Shown here one piece after another: positions 1 to 8,067 of a stretch of DNA of 64,000 bases. The DNA comes from RBG-13-66-14 sp964436465. GTDB lineage: Bacteria; RBG-13-66-14. The notes under the pieces were generated by a model. That model was not told the DNA's origin and made no database searches. It was given only the letters and a program-made list of their open reading frames with translations. How positions within the stretch are numbered: the stretch's first letter is position 1; each line of letters opens with the position of its first letter. A program made the translations under genes and the position numbers. Where the stretch lies: assembly GCA_964436465.1 (NCBI GenBank), contig CAYTCV010000005.1:11307-75306 (forward strand). The letters are read 5' to 3'.

Positions 1-1
1 T

Positions 2-94
2 ATCCTTGCGGTGGGGACATTCTGCACCGCCCTCCGCCGTCTCGCGTACACCCTGGCGAGGCTGTCGGAGACCGACGCGAAGGGCGGGGAGTGA
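2..94 (+). CDS. CDP-alcohol phosphatidyltransferase, C-terminal fragment
   Basis: Only the last 30 codons are in the window, ending at TGA 92-94. The fragment is a hydrophobic helix (ILAVGTFCTALRRLAY) followed by a short charged tail. That fits the last transmembrane helix and the RR/QR motif seen at the end of CDP-alcohol phosphatidyltransferases. The adjacent inositol-phosphate synthase gene, 48 bases downstream, makes a phosphatidylinositol-phosphate synthase the best guess. The assignment rests on a short tail plus context, so another family member is possible. Confidence 0.5.
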   Translation: MLAVGTFCTALRRLAYTLARLSETDAKGGE

Positions 95-142
95 CCCCGG
101 TTTAATGTACCTTTCGATTGCAGAACAAGGGGGTGCGCCCTG

Positions 143-1276
143 ATGGCCGGCGAGGTGAAAGTTGCCGTTGTCGGGGTGGGCAACTGCGCCAGCTCCCTCA
201 TCCAGGGCGTCCGGTACTACCGGGATGCGCCGGACGACGCGCTGGTGCCCGGACTGATGCACGTCAACCTGGGCGGATACCACGTCCGGGACATCCGCTT
301 CGTGGCGGCCTTCGACGTGAACGCCCACAAGGTCGGCCGCGACATCTCCGAGGCCATCTTCGCCGCGCCCAACAACACCTTCCGCTTCGCCGAACCGCCC
401 CCCTCCGGTACTCAAGTCCGCCAGGGTCCCCTCCTCGACGGCATCGGGAAGTACCTCCGCGATATAGTCCCTCTGGCCGAGGGCGAGCCGGTGGACGTTG
501 CCGAAACCCTGCGGGAGTCGGGCGCCGAAATTCTGCTCAACTACCTGCCCGTGGGCAGCGAGAAGGCCACCCGCTTCTACATCGAGGAGGCTCTCAAGGC
601 CGGCGTGGCCGTCGTCAACTGCGTGCCGGTCTTCATCGCATCCACCGGCGAGTGGCACAAACATTTCGCCGCCAAGGGACTCCCCCTCATCGGCGACGAC
701 GTGAAGAGCCAGGTCGGGGCCACCATCATCCACCGCATCCTGGCCAAGCTTTTCGAGGACCGCGGGGTATCCCTGAAGCGCACCAGCCAGCTCAACGTCG
801 GGGGCAATTCCGATTTCCTCAACATGCTCGAGCGGGAGCGCCTCGAGAGCAAGCGTATCTCCAAGACCCAATCGGTTACGAGCAACATCTCCCAACACCC
901 CGGGGACGACAACATCCACATCGGCCCCTCGGACTACGTCCCCTGGCTCCAGGACCGGAAGTGGGCCCACATCCGCCTCGAGGGCGAGGCCTTCGGCTCG
1001 GTGCCGCTGAACCTGGAGCTCAAGCTGGAGGTCTGGGATTCGCCCAACTCGGCCGGCGTGGTCATCGACGCCGTCCGCTGCGTAAAGCTGGCCCTGGATT
1101 CGGGCGTGGGCGGCATTCTCGAAGGGCCGTCGGCCTACTTCATGAAATCCCCGCCCGTGCAGCACCCCGACGACGTCGCCCGCAACATGGTCGAGGAGTT
1201 CATCGCAAAGTACGCGACCCGGAAGTCGAAACCGGCCGGGCCCGCCGGGACCGGCGTTCCGACCAAGACCCGTTGA
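143..1276 (+). CDS. ino1: Inositol-3-phosphate synthase (actinobacterial/archaeal type)
   Basis: This 377-residue enzyme converts glucose 6-phosphate to 1L-myo-inositol 1-phosphate with NAD+ as a recycled cofactor. The N-terminal Rossmann motif VGVGNCASS (about residues 10-18) and the blocks PGLMHVNLGGYHVRD, LDGIGKYL and QLNVGGNSDFLNM match the compact prokaryotic family, whose usual length is about 360-390. The product is the head-group precursor for phosphatidylinositol, which fits the preceding CDP-alcohol transferase fragment. The ATG at 143 is the first plausible start. The last bases overlap the TTG start of the next gene (TTGA), so the two are probably co-transcribed. The C-terminal ten residues are low-complexity (KPAGPAGTG). 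Confidence 0.93.
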   Translation: MAGEVKVAVVGVGNCASSLIQGVRYYRDAPDDALVPGLMHVNLGGYHVRDIRFVAAFDVNAHKVGRDISEAIFAAPNNTFRFAEPPPSGTQVRQGPLLDGIGKYLRDIVPLAEGEPVDVAETLRESGAEILLNYLPVGSEKATRFYIEEALKAGVAVVNCVPVFIASTGEWHKHFAAKGLPLIGDDVKSQVGATIIHRILAKLFEDRGVSLKRTSQLNVGGNSDFLNMLERERLESKRISKTQSVTSNISQHPGDDNIHIGPSDYVPWLQDRKWAHIRLEGEAFGSVPLNLELKLEVWDSPNSAGVVIDAVRCVKLALDSGVGGILEGPSAYFMKSPPVQHPDDVARNMVEEFIAKYATRKSKPAGPAGTGVPTKTR

Positions 1277-1992
1277 GCGGCAACCGGTCGCTGCCCGGGC
1301 ACTGCGTGAACCACCCCGAACGCCCCGCCGTCGCCGGATGCCGGCACTGCGGGGATTTTCTGTGCGCCGAGTGCGCCTCGGCGGGCGCGGACGGGGTGTG
1401 CGCGGTCTGCGCGGGAATGGGGAGCGACAACCCGGCGGCCCTCTGGGAACGCAAACGGGGCGTGGGCGGTTTCTTTAAAATACTCTGGGGCGTTCTCCGC
1501 GGACCGGAGAGATTTTTCGGCGGGATGCCCCACGGGCGGGGTGCCTGGTACGCCTACCTCTACGCCGGAATCATCCTGCTGGCCTCGGTGATTCTGACCC
1601 TCGGTGCAACCTGGCTCGTCGGGGGCGGCACCGAAGGCGCGCCTTTCCCCTGGCAGGTCGCGCTCAACGCGCCGGGGCTGGCCGCGCTCCTCCTCCTCGA
1701 CGCCGCCGCCCTCTTCGGCCTGGGTCGGCTGTACCGGAATCGACTCCCGTTCCGGGACGTCCTGCGCGTCGCGGCTTACGGCGCCACGGCCTACCTCACC
1801 CTTTTCATCCCCGTCTTCGGGCCGCTCTTGGTCCTGGCCCTGAGCCTGGTGTATATAACCGTGGGGGCGTACCGCGGCCTGCACCTGGGCGTCGCCCAGG
1901 CGCTGTCCCTGGCCCTGTTGCCCGTCGTCATACGCCTCGGCGCGGCCTGGATTATCTACGGCGACCGCTTCTGGGAGCTCGTCGCCGGCTAA
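1273..1992 (+). CDS. Zinc-finger plus Yip1-like membrane protein
   Basis: This 239-residue protein most likely starts at TTG 1273, overlapping the ino1 stop as TTGA. Residues about 11-46 form a B-box-like cysteine/histidine cluster: C11, H14, C23, C26, C31, C34, C43 and C46. Four or five hydrophobic helices follow (from about residue 95) in the arrangement of Yip1-domain proteins, with a conserved YGATAYLTLFIPVFGPLL-type segment. It is probably an inner-membrane protein with a cytosolic zinc-binding head. The role is unknown. The same reading frame stays open far upstream inside ino1, but that part is a GC-rich shadow and not a fusion. The domain assignment is from memory of motif patterns. 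Confidence 0.75.
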   Translation: MSGNRSLPGHCVNHPERPAVAGCRHCGDFLCAECASAGADGVCAVCAGMGSDNPAALWERKRGVGGFFKILWGVLRGPERFFGGMPHGRGAWYAYLYAGIILLASVILTLGATWLVGGGTEGAPFPWQVALNAPGLAALLLLDAAALFGLGRLYRNRLPFRDVLRVAAYGATAYLTLFIPVFGPLLVLALSLVYITVGAYRGLHLGVAQALSLALLPVVIRLGAAWIIYGDRFWELVAG

Positions 1993-2078
1993 GCAAGCCT
2001 TTTCAGGCGGGCCTTTTAACCCTGGTCTCGTGACTGATTATCTCCTATAATAGAGATGTGGAAGTTCGGGAGGTAACG

Positions 2079-2999
2079 ATGAAAACCCGCTTACTTGTTT
2101 TTGCGGTTCTGTTGACGACGATGGCCGCGATGGCCGCCGAGGAGGACGCCGGAACGGCCTGCTTTCCGTTCCTGAGGCTCGGGGTCGGGGCGCGGTCCCT
2201 GGCGCTCGGGGAGGCCTTCGTCGCCGACGCCCGGGACGCCGAGGCCGCGGTCCTTAACCCGGCGCTGCTGTCGAAGAACCGCCGCAACGCCGTCACCTTC
2301 ACCCACGACGAGTACCTGGCCGACCTCACCCTCGAGTTCGGGGCCTACGCCTTCCCGATATCCGGGGGCGAGGGTGGGAGCATCGCCATCGCGGCCCGCT
2401 ACATCTCCTTTGGCACCCTCGAGGGCTACGACGAGGACGGCGTGCCCACGGGCGAATTCCCGGCGGCGGACCTGGCGGCCGGCGTATCCTACGGCGTAGA
2501 GCTGTTCCAGGGCTTCGGCGCCGGAGCGACGGTGAACTACGTCTACTCCCGCATCGACGACGTGACCACCTCGACCGTCGCCTTCGACCTGGGGCTTTCG
2601 TACCAGCCGCTGAACGCCCTTAGGCTCGGTTTCACCGCCACCAACCTCGGGCCCGACGTCACGTACGTCAGCCTGCCGAGCCCGCTCCCGGTCACGCTGC
2701 GCCTGGGCGCCGCCGGGGACGTGCTGGACCTCCCCCGGCACAGGGTCACCCTCTTCGCCGACGGGGTGTATCCCGTTTACTCCAAGCCCTACGGCGCCTT
2801 CGGCCTCGAGTACACCATGTTCGACCTGGTGAGCCTCCGGGGCGGTTACCGGCTGGGGCACGACACGGCGACCTTCTCCTTCGGCGTCGGCTTCCGGTTC
2901 GGCCTGTGGGACACGGTGCTGTTGAACCTGGACTACGCCTACGCCGACTACGGCGACCTCGACGCCACCCACCTCTTCACGCTGGGGCTGTTAATCTGA
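2079..2999 (+). CDS. PorV/PorQ-family outer-membrane beta-barrel
   Basis: 306 residues from ATG 2079, which has an AGGTAA ribosome site just upstream. An ATG 21 bases earlier lacks one. A TATAAT box lies at 2046-2051, with no convincing -35. A signal peptide ending near AMAA is followed by the typical PorV/UPF0164 opening (FLRLGVGARSLALGEAFVA) and then alternating beta-strands to the C-terminus. Members of this family sit in the outer membrane, and PorV itself works with type IX secretion. Here the family is clear but the partner is not. The gene is followed 14 bases later by a lipoprotein gene. Confidence 0.85.
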   Translation: MKTRLLVFAVLLTTMAAMAAEEDAGTACFPFLRLGVGARSLALGEAFVADARDAEAAVLNPALLSKNRRNAVTFTHDEYLADLTLEFGAYAFPISGGEGGSIAIAARYISFGTLEGYDEDGVPTGEFPAADLAAGVSYGVELFQGFGAGATVNYVYSRIDDVTTSTVAFDLGLSYQPLNALRLGFTATNLGPDVTYVSLPSPLPVTLRLGAAGDVLDLPRHRVTLFADGVYPVYSKPYGAFGLEYTMFDLVSLRGGYRLGHDTATFSFGVGFRFGLWDTVLLNLDYAYADYGDLDATHLFTLGLLI

Positions 3000-3013
3000 C
3001 CGTGGGGAAAGAC

Positions 3014-4000
3014 ATGAAACGCTCTATTCTGCTAACGGTCCTGACGCCGCTCGCGGTGATTCTCCTCGCCGCCGGCTGCACCACGCCCGCCGGGGACGGG
3101 CAGACGCCGTCCGAGACCGCGGAGTACGTCGCCGACAAGATGAACGACCGCATCGTCAAGCTGGACTCGGAGGGGAACATCACGGACATATGCTCAGTCG
3201 TCGTCCGGCCCACCGACGTGTCACTTTTCCCCGGAGTGAACGCCCTGTGGATTGCCGACTACTCGGGGGACCGGGTGGTCAGGCTCGACCTGGACCTGGG
3301 CTTCGTCGCCGCCACCGAGGACGGGCTCCTGAACGACCCCATCACCGTGGCGGTGACGGGGGACGGCGACTGCTGGACGGCCGACCGGGTCAACCACGCC
3401 TTTGTGCGCCTGGACTCGGACGCTGAAAAGCTGGCCCGCGTGACGGTTGACTCACCCACCCGCTGCGTGGCCTGGGACGAGGCCAACGGGTACTGCTGGT
3501 GCGCCGATGAAGTCGGCAACCTCTACGCCTTCGACGGCGGCTTTACCGGCGACGGTGACGAGACCGACGCCGTGGTCACCTTCATCAACCTGGGCGTCCC
3601 CCGCGGGCTGGCGGTGGACCCCAACGGGGAACGCGTCTGGTACAGCGACAACGCCGGGGGCCGCGTCCTCTGCCTGGACCCCGACGGCGGCGTGCTCCAC
3701 ACGACCACCGACATCGACGACCCCCAGGGGCTGTCCCTGGACTCCGACGGCGACTGTTGGGTCGCGGTGCGGGGAGACGGGTCGGTGCTGCTCCTCGACT
3801 CGGCGGACGGGTCGGTGCTGGAGGACTTCGACGGCCTTAGCGCTCCGGTGGACCTTTGCGCCGAGCCGGGCGGCGGCGTCTGGGTGGTGGAGGAGACCGC
3901 GGGCCGGGCCAAACTCATCCGGGACGGTGAGACCGTTTACACCACGGAGGGCCTCTCCTCGCCGGCGTCGGTCGTCGTCTACGACCCCGACCTCTGGTAG
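3014..4000 (+). CDS. Beta-propeller lipoprotein (NHL/Vgb-like)
   Basis: 328 residues starting at ATG 3014. The signal peptide ends in a lipobox (LLAAGC, Cys20), so it should be a membrane-anchored lipoprotein. The mature part holds about six repeats of the form x-hydrophobic-W/Y-(I/V)AD-x-x-x-D-R-(I/V)-V-R-L-D (for example ALWIADYSGDRVVRLD and GDCWTADRVNHAFVRLD). This is typical of six- or seven-bladed propellers related to NHL or virginiamycin lyase. No catalytic residues can be assigned. A strong hairpin terminator follows at 4025-4048. The gene resembles the lipoprotein propeller at 47890-48855 in design. Confidence 0.8.
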   Translation: MKRSILLTVLTPLAVILLAAGCTTPAGDGQTPSETAEYVADKMNDRIVKLDSEGNITDICSVVVRPTDVSLFPGVNALWIADYSGDRVVRLDLDLGFVAATEDGLLNDPITVAVTGDGDCWTADRVNHAFVRLDSDAEKLARVTVDSPTRCVAWDEANGYCWCADEVGNLYAFDGGFTGDGDETDAVVTFINLGVPRGLAVDPNGERVWYSDNAGGRVLCLDPDGGVLHTTTDIDDPQGLSLDSDGDCWVAVRGDGSVLLLDSADGSVLEDFDGLSAPVDLCAEPGGGVWVVEETAGRAKLIRDGETVYTTEGLSSPASVVVYDPDLW

Positions 4001-4024
4001 ACGCACCGGGCGCGGAATCCAAAT

Positions 4025-4048
4025 CGGCAACGCTCGTTGCCGGTTTTT
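4025..4048 (+). terminator. Rho-independent terminator
   Basis: A perfect 7-bp stem (CGGCAAC/GTTGCCG) with a GCTC loop, followed by GTTTTT. It lies directly after the propeller lipoprotein gene and ends about 15 bases before the next start codon, so the next gene may depend on read-through or its own promoter. Confidence 0.85.
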
Positions 4049-4063
4049 CATGGGACCAACAAC

Positions 4064-4993
4064 ATGCGCAAGATACAGCCGGTTCTCATCGTCGCGGTCC
4101 TGACCTGCATCTTCCTGCTGGGCGGATGCAGCAACCCGACCGGCGGCGGCGGCTTCGACCCGTCCCAAGTGAACGACTGGGTCTACCAGCTCGTGGACGC
4201 GGACCTGGCGGAGCTGGGCGCCAGCGCCTTCGACCTGGTGGTGACGGACTACTCCTCCGACGGCACGGCGGACGGCGAGTGGACGAAGGCGGAAATCGAC
4301 GGGCTGCGCGACCCCGGCGGGGACCAGCCGAAAATCGTCCTGGCCTATCTCTCCATCGGCGAGGCCGAGGATTACCGCTGGTACTGGCGGCCGGATTGGG
4401 GGCCGGGGAACCCCGACTGGCTGGGGAACGAGAATCCCGACTGGCCGGGCAACTACCTGGTGCGATTCTGGGACCCCCAGTGGCAGGCCATCGTCTACGC
4501 CTACCTGGACCGAATCCTCGCCCAGGGCTTCGACGGCGTGTACCTGGACAAGCTGGACTCGTGCTGGGACCTGGAGGATGAGCGCCCGACCGCCCCGGCG
4601 GAAATGGTCGCCTTCGTCAAGGCCATCGCCGACTACGGAAAATCGAGTAACCCCGGCTTCGTCTGCATCGTCCAGAACGCCGCCGCCCTGGCCGACGAAT
4701 TCCCCGAGCACCCGGCAAACGTGGACGGCATCGGGCAGGAGGAACTCTACTTCTACGCCACCGACGACCCACGCCCGGAGGAATCGGGCGACGACGAGGG
4801 GCGTGTGGAGCTGGAGGGCTACCTCGACCTCTTCCGGGACGCCGGCGGTATCGTCCTCACCGTGGACTACTGCGACGAGTCGGCGAATATAGACTACGCC
4901 TACCAGCGCTCATCGGGCCGGGGGTACGTTCCGTACTGCACCACGGTGGACCTCGACGAGCTGCGGGTCAACCCCGGCCACGAGCCCGACTGA
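4064..4993 (+). CDS. GH114 / TM1410-like putative glycoside hydrolase lipoprotein
   Basis: 309 residues, start at ATG 4064 (MRKIQPVL). A lipobox LLGGC gives lipid attachment at about Cys22. The mature domain resembles the TM1410/MJ1477 family related to GH114 endo-alpha-1,4-polygalactosaminidases. It has the barrel signatures FDLVVTDYSSDG, ILAYLSIGEAEDYRWYW, VRFWDPQWQAIVYAYLDRIL and GFDGVYLDKLDSCWD, then IGQEELYFY late. Acidic residues at the ends of strands (the D of VYLDKLD and the E of GQEEL) are the likely catalytic pair by family analogy. The substrate is probably an amino-sugar polysaccharide, but this is not shown. The stop overlaps the next ATG (TGATG), so translation is coupled. Confidence 0.82.
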   Translation: MRKIQPVLIVAVLTCIFLLGGCSNPTGGGGFDPSQVNDWVYQLVDADLAELGASAFDLVVTDYSSDGTADGEWTKAEIDGLRDPGGDQPKIVLAYLSIGEAEDYRWYWRPDWGPGNPDWLGNENPDWPGNYLVRFWDPQWQAIVYAYLDRILAQGFDGVYLDKLDSCWDLEDERPTAPAEMVAFVKAIADYGKSSNPGFVCIVQNAAALADEFPEHPANVDGIGQEELYFYATDDPRPEESGDDEGRVELEGYLDLFRDAGGIVLTVDYCDESANIDYAYQRSSGRGYVPYCTTVDLDELRVNPGHEPD

Positions 4994-5607
4994 TGCGCGT
5001 CATAGACATCACCCGCCCGCTGGACGGCGCGGCCCCCTGGCCCGGCGAGAGGGGCCTGGAGCGCACACTCACCAAAACCCACGCCCGCGACGGCTGGGAG
5101 ACCTCCGAGCTCTCCCTGTGCTCCCACCTGGGCACCCACGTGGATGCCCCGGCCCACCTTTTCCCCGACGGCAAGCGTCTCGGCCGACTGACCCTCGACC
5201 CCTTCGTCGGACCGGCGCTGGTGGTGGACTGCGGCGACGGGCGGGTCATCGGCCCCGCAGATTTACCGCTTGAAAAGATAAGGTTCGGCGACCGGGTCCT
5301 TATAAAGACCGCCAACTCCGCCCGTCGGGACGGCGGCTTTTACAAGGATTTCTCTTACCCGACGGGGGACGCCGTCCAGCCGCTCATCGAGCGGGAAATC
5401 AGCCTTCTGGGCGTGGACGGGCCGAGCGTGGACGGCTTCGAGGTGGAGCCCGTCGTCCACCGCCTGCTGTTCGAACGGGGCATCCCCGCGCTGGAGGGGC
5501 TGGACCTCTCGGATGCCGCGCCGGGCCGGTACACGCTGGTCTGCCTGCCGCTGAAGGTCGAGTCGGCCGAGGGCGCCCCCTGCCGGGCGGTGCTGCTGGC
5601 GGATTAA
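4993..5607 (+). CDS. Cyclase/kynurenine-formamidase-like metal hydrolase
   Basis: 204 residues. The family signature HLGTHVDAPAHLFPDGK (about residues 35-51, metal-binding HxGTHxDxPxH) marks the PF04199 cyclase family, which includes KynB. The opening IDITRPLDGAAPWPGE is also typical of the family. Length fits (about 200-220). It starts one base inside the stop of the GH114-like gene, so the two form an operon. No tryptophan catabolic genes are near, so the true amide or ester substrate is unknown. Confidence 0.88.
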   Translation: MRVIDITRPLDGAAPWPGERGLERTLTKTHARDGWETSELSLCSHLGTHVDAPAHLFPDGKRLGRLTLDPFVGPALVVDCGDGRVIGPADLPLEKIRFGDRVLIKTANSARRDGGFYKDFSYPTGDAVQPLIEREISLLGVDGPSVDGFEVEPVVHRLLFERGIPALEGLDLSDAAPGRYTLVCLPLKVESAEGAPCRAVLLAD

Positions 5608-5624
5608 CCACCGACGTGCTACGA

Positions 5625-5653
5625 AATGTAGGGCGGGGACTTTAGTCCCCGCC
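5625..5653. repeat. Dispersed palindrome, family A
   Basis: ATGTA followed by a 9-bp perfect stem GGCGGGGAC/GTCCCCGCC with a TTTA loop. The same element in reverse orientation lies at 42270-42298, and variants lie at 16967-16993 and 46852-46922. All are intergenic. It looks like a REP-type element, with no T-tract to make it a terminator. Confidence 0.8.
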
Positions 5654-5676
5654 GCTTCCACGCCCCAGCCTGCCCC

Positions 5677-5711
5677 AAAAAAAAGCGACCCTCGCGGGCC
5701 GCCTTTTTTTA
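5677..5711 (-). terminator. Bidirectional terminator between convergent genes
   Basis: A run of eight A (5677-5684), a stem GCGACC/GGCCGC and a run of T. On the minus strand the stem pairs fully with one G-U wobble and is followed by eight U, so it best serves the CsgG-like gene at 5723-7069. On the plus strand it has one A-C mismatch and may also stop the cyclase transcript. Confidence 0.8.
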
Positions 5712-5722
5712 TCGGGAAACGG

Positions 5723-7069
5723 TCAGAAAACGATAATCACGTCGAGCGCGCCCTCGATGGACATGGGGGTCGGGTCGACCGTAATGTTCCACTCGTCGCT
5801 CTCGAGCTGGTCGGTGGCGTTGTAGTGCATCAGGGCGCCGATTCCAATCCCGAAGTTCTTCGATAAAAGAAAATCCGCGCCCAGTCCGCCCTCGACGCCG
5901 ATGCTCCCGCCGGAACCGTACGGGTAATATTCCCCATCGGAATCCTCACGCACCATATCCACCGATGTCAGGGCGTATCCCGCGCCGGCCTCGAACCAGG
6001 GCCGGAAGGTCCCCTCCCCGATGAAGTACACCTTGAAGCCCAGGCCCAGGAGCAGCTCCGTAAAGGCGTTCTCCATCGGGTAGTACCCCTCGGCGTCGAA
6101 GGTGTCCAGGTAGGACAGCAGGGACGTGTACAGACCGACTCCGAAATAGGGAGAAAAGAAGAAGTGGAATTTCAACCGCGCTCCTAACCGGACGCCCGCG
6201 GTCCACCCCTCGACATCCGCCGCGCCGTAGGGGTCGTTGATGGGCACACCCGCCAGCCCGCCGAGCGTGAGGACCAGACGGCCGCCCTTGCCGCCGGGAT
6301 GCGTGGTGGTCGTGGTGACCGCCTCATGCCCGCCGGTCTCGGCCCTTCCGCCCAGGCGCGCCTTGTCGCCCGTCACCGGCGGGGTGTCGCCCGAATAGAG
6401 CGCTTCCGAGAGCTCGTCGGCCAGCACCCGGGTGATTTTCGCCCCGCCCAGCTCCTCGATGTCCCGGCCGAGGAAGGCGCCGGTGTCTGGGTGGTAGTAC
6501 TCCTCGCCCAGGCGGTATAGCTCCACGGTGTCGCCCTCCCTCACGCCCTCCTGCCGGCCCAGGTCCAGCTTGACCGTATCCCCGGAAACGGAGACCACGG
6601 TGCCGACCACGGGGATGCTCGCCGCCAGGCGGGCGGCCATATCCCGGGAGGCTTCCAGCAGGCCGTCCAGGCTGGACGACTCCGAAGATTCGCTCAGTTC
6701 CACCTTCCCCACGAAAACGTCCACGACCCGGACGTTGACGGTGTACGTCTCGCCGACCTTGGACACCTTGCCCACGACGACCTTGGACGCGCCGGCCAAC
6801 TGACCCACCTGGACGAAGCACTCCGTGGTGGTGCATCCGGAGAGGGCCAGGCCCTGCTCCTCCATCAGGGCGTTCAGGCGGTCCCGTTCCACGATTTCGA
6901 AGCGCTTCGTGTTGATGAGGGCGTCCAGAAGCGTGTCGGCGATGCCGCTGGCGGACGCCTCACTCACCCCTGAGGCCTCCAGGCCGACGAAGGCCACGGT
7001 GGTCTTTTCGGCGGCGAGGGAGCCCGCGGCGAGGACAACCATGAACAGGCCGATACAGAGCTTACGCAT
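5723..7069 (-). CDS. CsgG/LpoB-like, FlgT-C-like and beta-barrel fusion protein
   Basis: 448 residues with a signal peptide (cleavage near SLAA). Residues about 24-160 resemble the CsgG/LpoB fold: the opening VAFVGLEASGVSE, the block DTLLDALINTKRFEIVERDRLNALMEEQ, and a CTTTEC pair. Residues about 165-225 resemble the FlgT C-terminal beta domain (GRQEGVREGDTVELYR). After a His/Thr/Gly linker, residues about 265-448 look like an outer-membrane barrel of about eight strands ending in a hydrophobic IIVF. The order suggests a periplasmic envelope sensor or assembly factor tethered through its own barrel. Function is not known. The ATG at 7069 is preceded by AGGGG. Confidence 0.75.
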   Translation of the reverse strand: MRKLCIGLFMVVLAAGSLAAEKTTVAFVGLEASGVSEASASGIADTLLDALINTKRFEIVERDRLNALMEEQGLALSGCTTTECFVQVGQLAGASKVVVGKVSKVGETYTVNVRVVDVFVGKVELSESSESSSLDGLLEASRDMAARLAASIPVVGTVVSVSGDTVKLDLGRQEGVREGDTVELYRLGEEYYHPDTGAFLGRDIEELGGAKITRVLADELSEALYSGDTPPVTGDKARLGGRAETGGHEAVTTTTTHPGGKGGRLVLTLGGLAGVPINDPYGAADVEGWTAGVRLGARLKFHFFFSPYFGVGLYTSLLSYLDTFDAEGYYPMENAFTELLLGLGFKVYFIGEGTFRPWFEAGAGYALTSVDMVREDSDGEYYPYGSGGSIGVEGGLGADFLLSKNFGIGIGALMHYNATDQLESDEWNITVDPTPMSIEGALDVIIVF

Positions 7070-7161
7070 CTACCCCTCCTTAACGAGTCGGTATACAAAT
7101 TTCACCAAAGCATCATACCACACAAACGGGGAAACGCTCCACCGCCCGCTTACGGTAATCC

Positions 7162-8064
7162 TCAGCCGAGAAAGCCGGATTCCGCGAACCAGTAAAACGC
7201 CCGGCCCACGAGGAGGGTCGCCAGACCGCAGAACATCGAGGCCTTCAGCCACCGCTGCACCTGCCCGGCCTTCCCGTGCGGGGAGATGGCGTAACCGCCG
7301 ATGACCACGAGGGGTAGCGCCATCCCGATGGCGACGGCCAGGGCGTCTACCAGGAACAGGCGGTCGAAGAGATAAAAGAGCGCCAGGGCGGGCGTCACGG
7401 CGAAGGCGACCGAGGCGCCGATGAGCCGCGCGGGACCCTCTCCCAGGCGCACCGCCAGTGTGCGCGCCCCGGCCTCTGCGTCACCGGGGAGGTCCTCCAC
7501 GTCCTTGAAAATCTCCCGGGAGAGGTTCACCAGGAAGGCCAGGGCGGCCAGGGGGAGGACGCGGCTCAGACCACCCGCCGCCGTAGAGCCGTAGGCCAGG
7601 GCCAGGGACGTCATCAGCGCCACCACCAGGTTCCCGGCCAGACCGGTGTGCTTGAGGCGCATGGCGTAAATGACGGAAAGCAGGATGCAGAGCGGAACGA
7701 TGACATACCCCGACGACGGGCCGAGGAAGGTCAACCCGAGCGCCGCGGCCCAGGCGCAGACGCTGAAAACGACGGCGGAGCGCGGGGATATGTGTCCCGC
7801 CGGCAGGGGGCGCTCCGGGCGGTTCACCCGGTCGATGGCGAGGTCCATCCGGTCGTTGAGGGCGTACCCCCCAGCGGCGACGAGGCTCAGGGCGAACGCG
7901 GCGGCGAGCAGCGGGCCGAGCGCCTCATACCAGCCGGACGTCGGACACGCGCCGGGCGGCAGCGCCAGGACGGCGCCGAACACGACGGCGGCGAAAACCA
8001 GGAGCATGTTGGTCGGCCGCGCCAGCCCCACGAAGGCCCTGAATCTCGTCACCGCCACACACAC
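7162..8064 (-). CDS. UbiA prenyltransferase, DGGGP-synthase-like
   Basis: 300 residues, GTG start at 8064 (GTG codons 3 and 5 are alternatives), with about eight or nine membrane helices. The first Asp motif is NDRMDLAIDRVNRPERPLPAG (about residues 67-87) and the second is REIFKDVEDLPGDAEAGARTL (about 180-200). This exact style, with NRPxRPxPxG and KDxEDxxGDxxxGARTL, is what I recall for digeranylgeranylglyceryl phosphate synthases of archaea and some bacteria, more than for UbiA or MenA. The gene lies three bases after a geranylgeranyl-reductase-like gene, which supports isoprenoid lipid work. Menaquinone or tetrapyrrole prenylation remains possible. Confidence 0.8.
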   Translation of the reverse strand: MCVAVTRFRAFVGLARPTNMLLVFAAVVFGAVLALPPGACPTSGWYEALGPLLAAAFALSLVAAGGYALNDRMDLAIDRVNRPERPLPAGHISPRSAVVFSVCAWAAALGLTFLGPSSGYVIVPLCILLSVIYAMRLKHTGLAGNLVVALMTSLALAYGSTAAGGLSRVLPLAALAFLVNLSREIFKDVEDLPGDAEAGARTLAVRLGEGPARLIGASVAFAVTPALALFYLFDRLFLVDALAVAIGMALPLVVIGGYAISPHGKAGQVQRWLKASMFCGLATLLVGRAFYWFAESGFLG

Positions 8065-8067
8065 CGC

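Noticed and set aside
118..1272. A long open frame upstream of and continuous with the zinc-finger/Yip1 gene, overlapping ino1
   Set aside because: Its translation is Arg/Pro/Gly-rich low-complexity sequence typical of a GC-rich shadow frame. The ino1 frame is the conserved one. The real gene starts at TTG 1273.
3452..4711. A 419-codon minus-strand open frame opposite the propeller and GH114-like genes
   Set aside because: It is antisense to two well-supported genes with signal peptides and has no family signature. The composition is that of a shadow.
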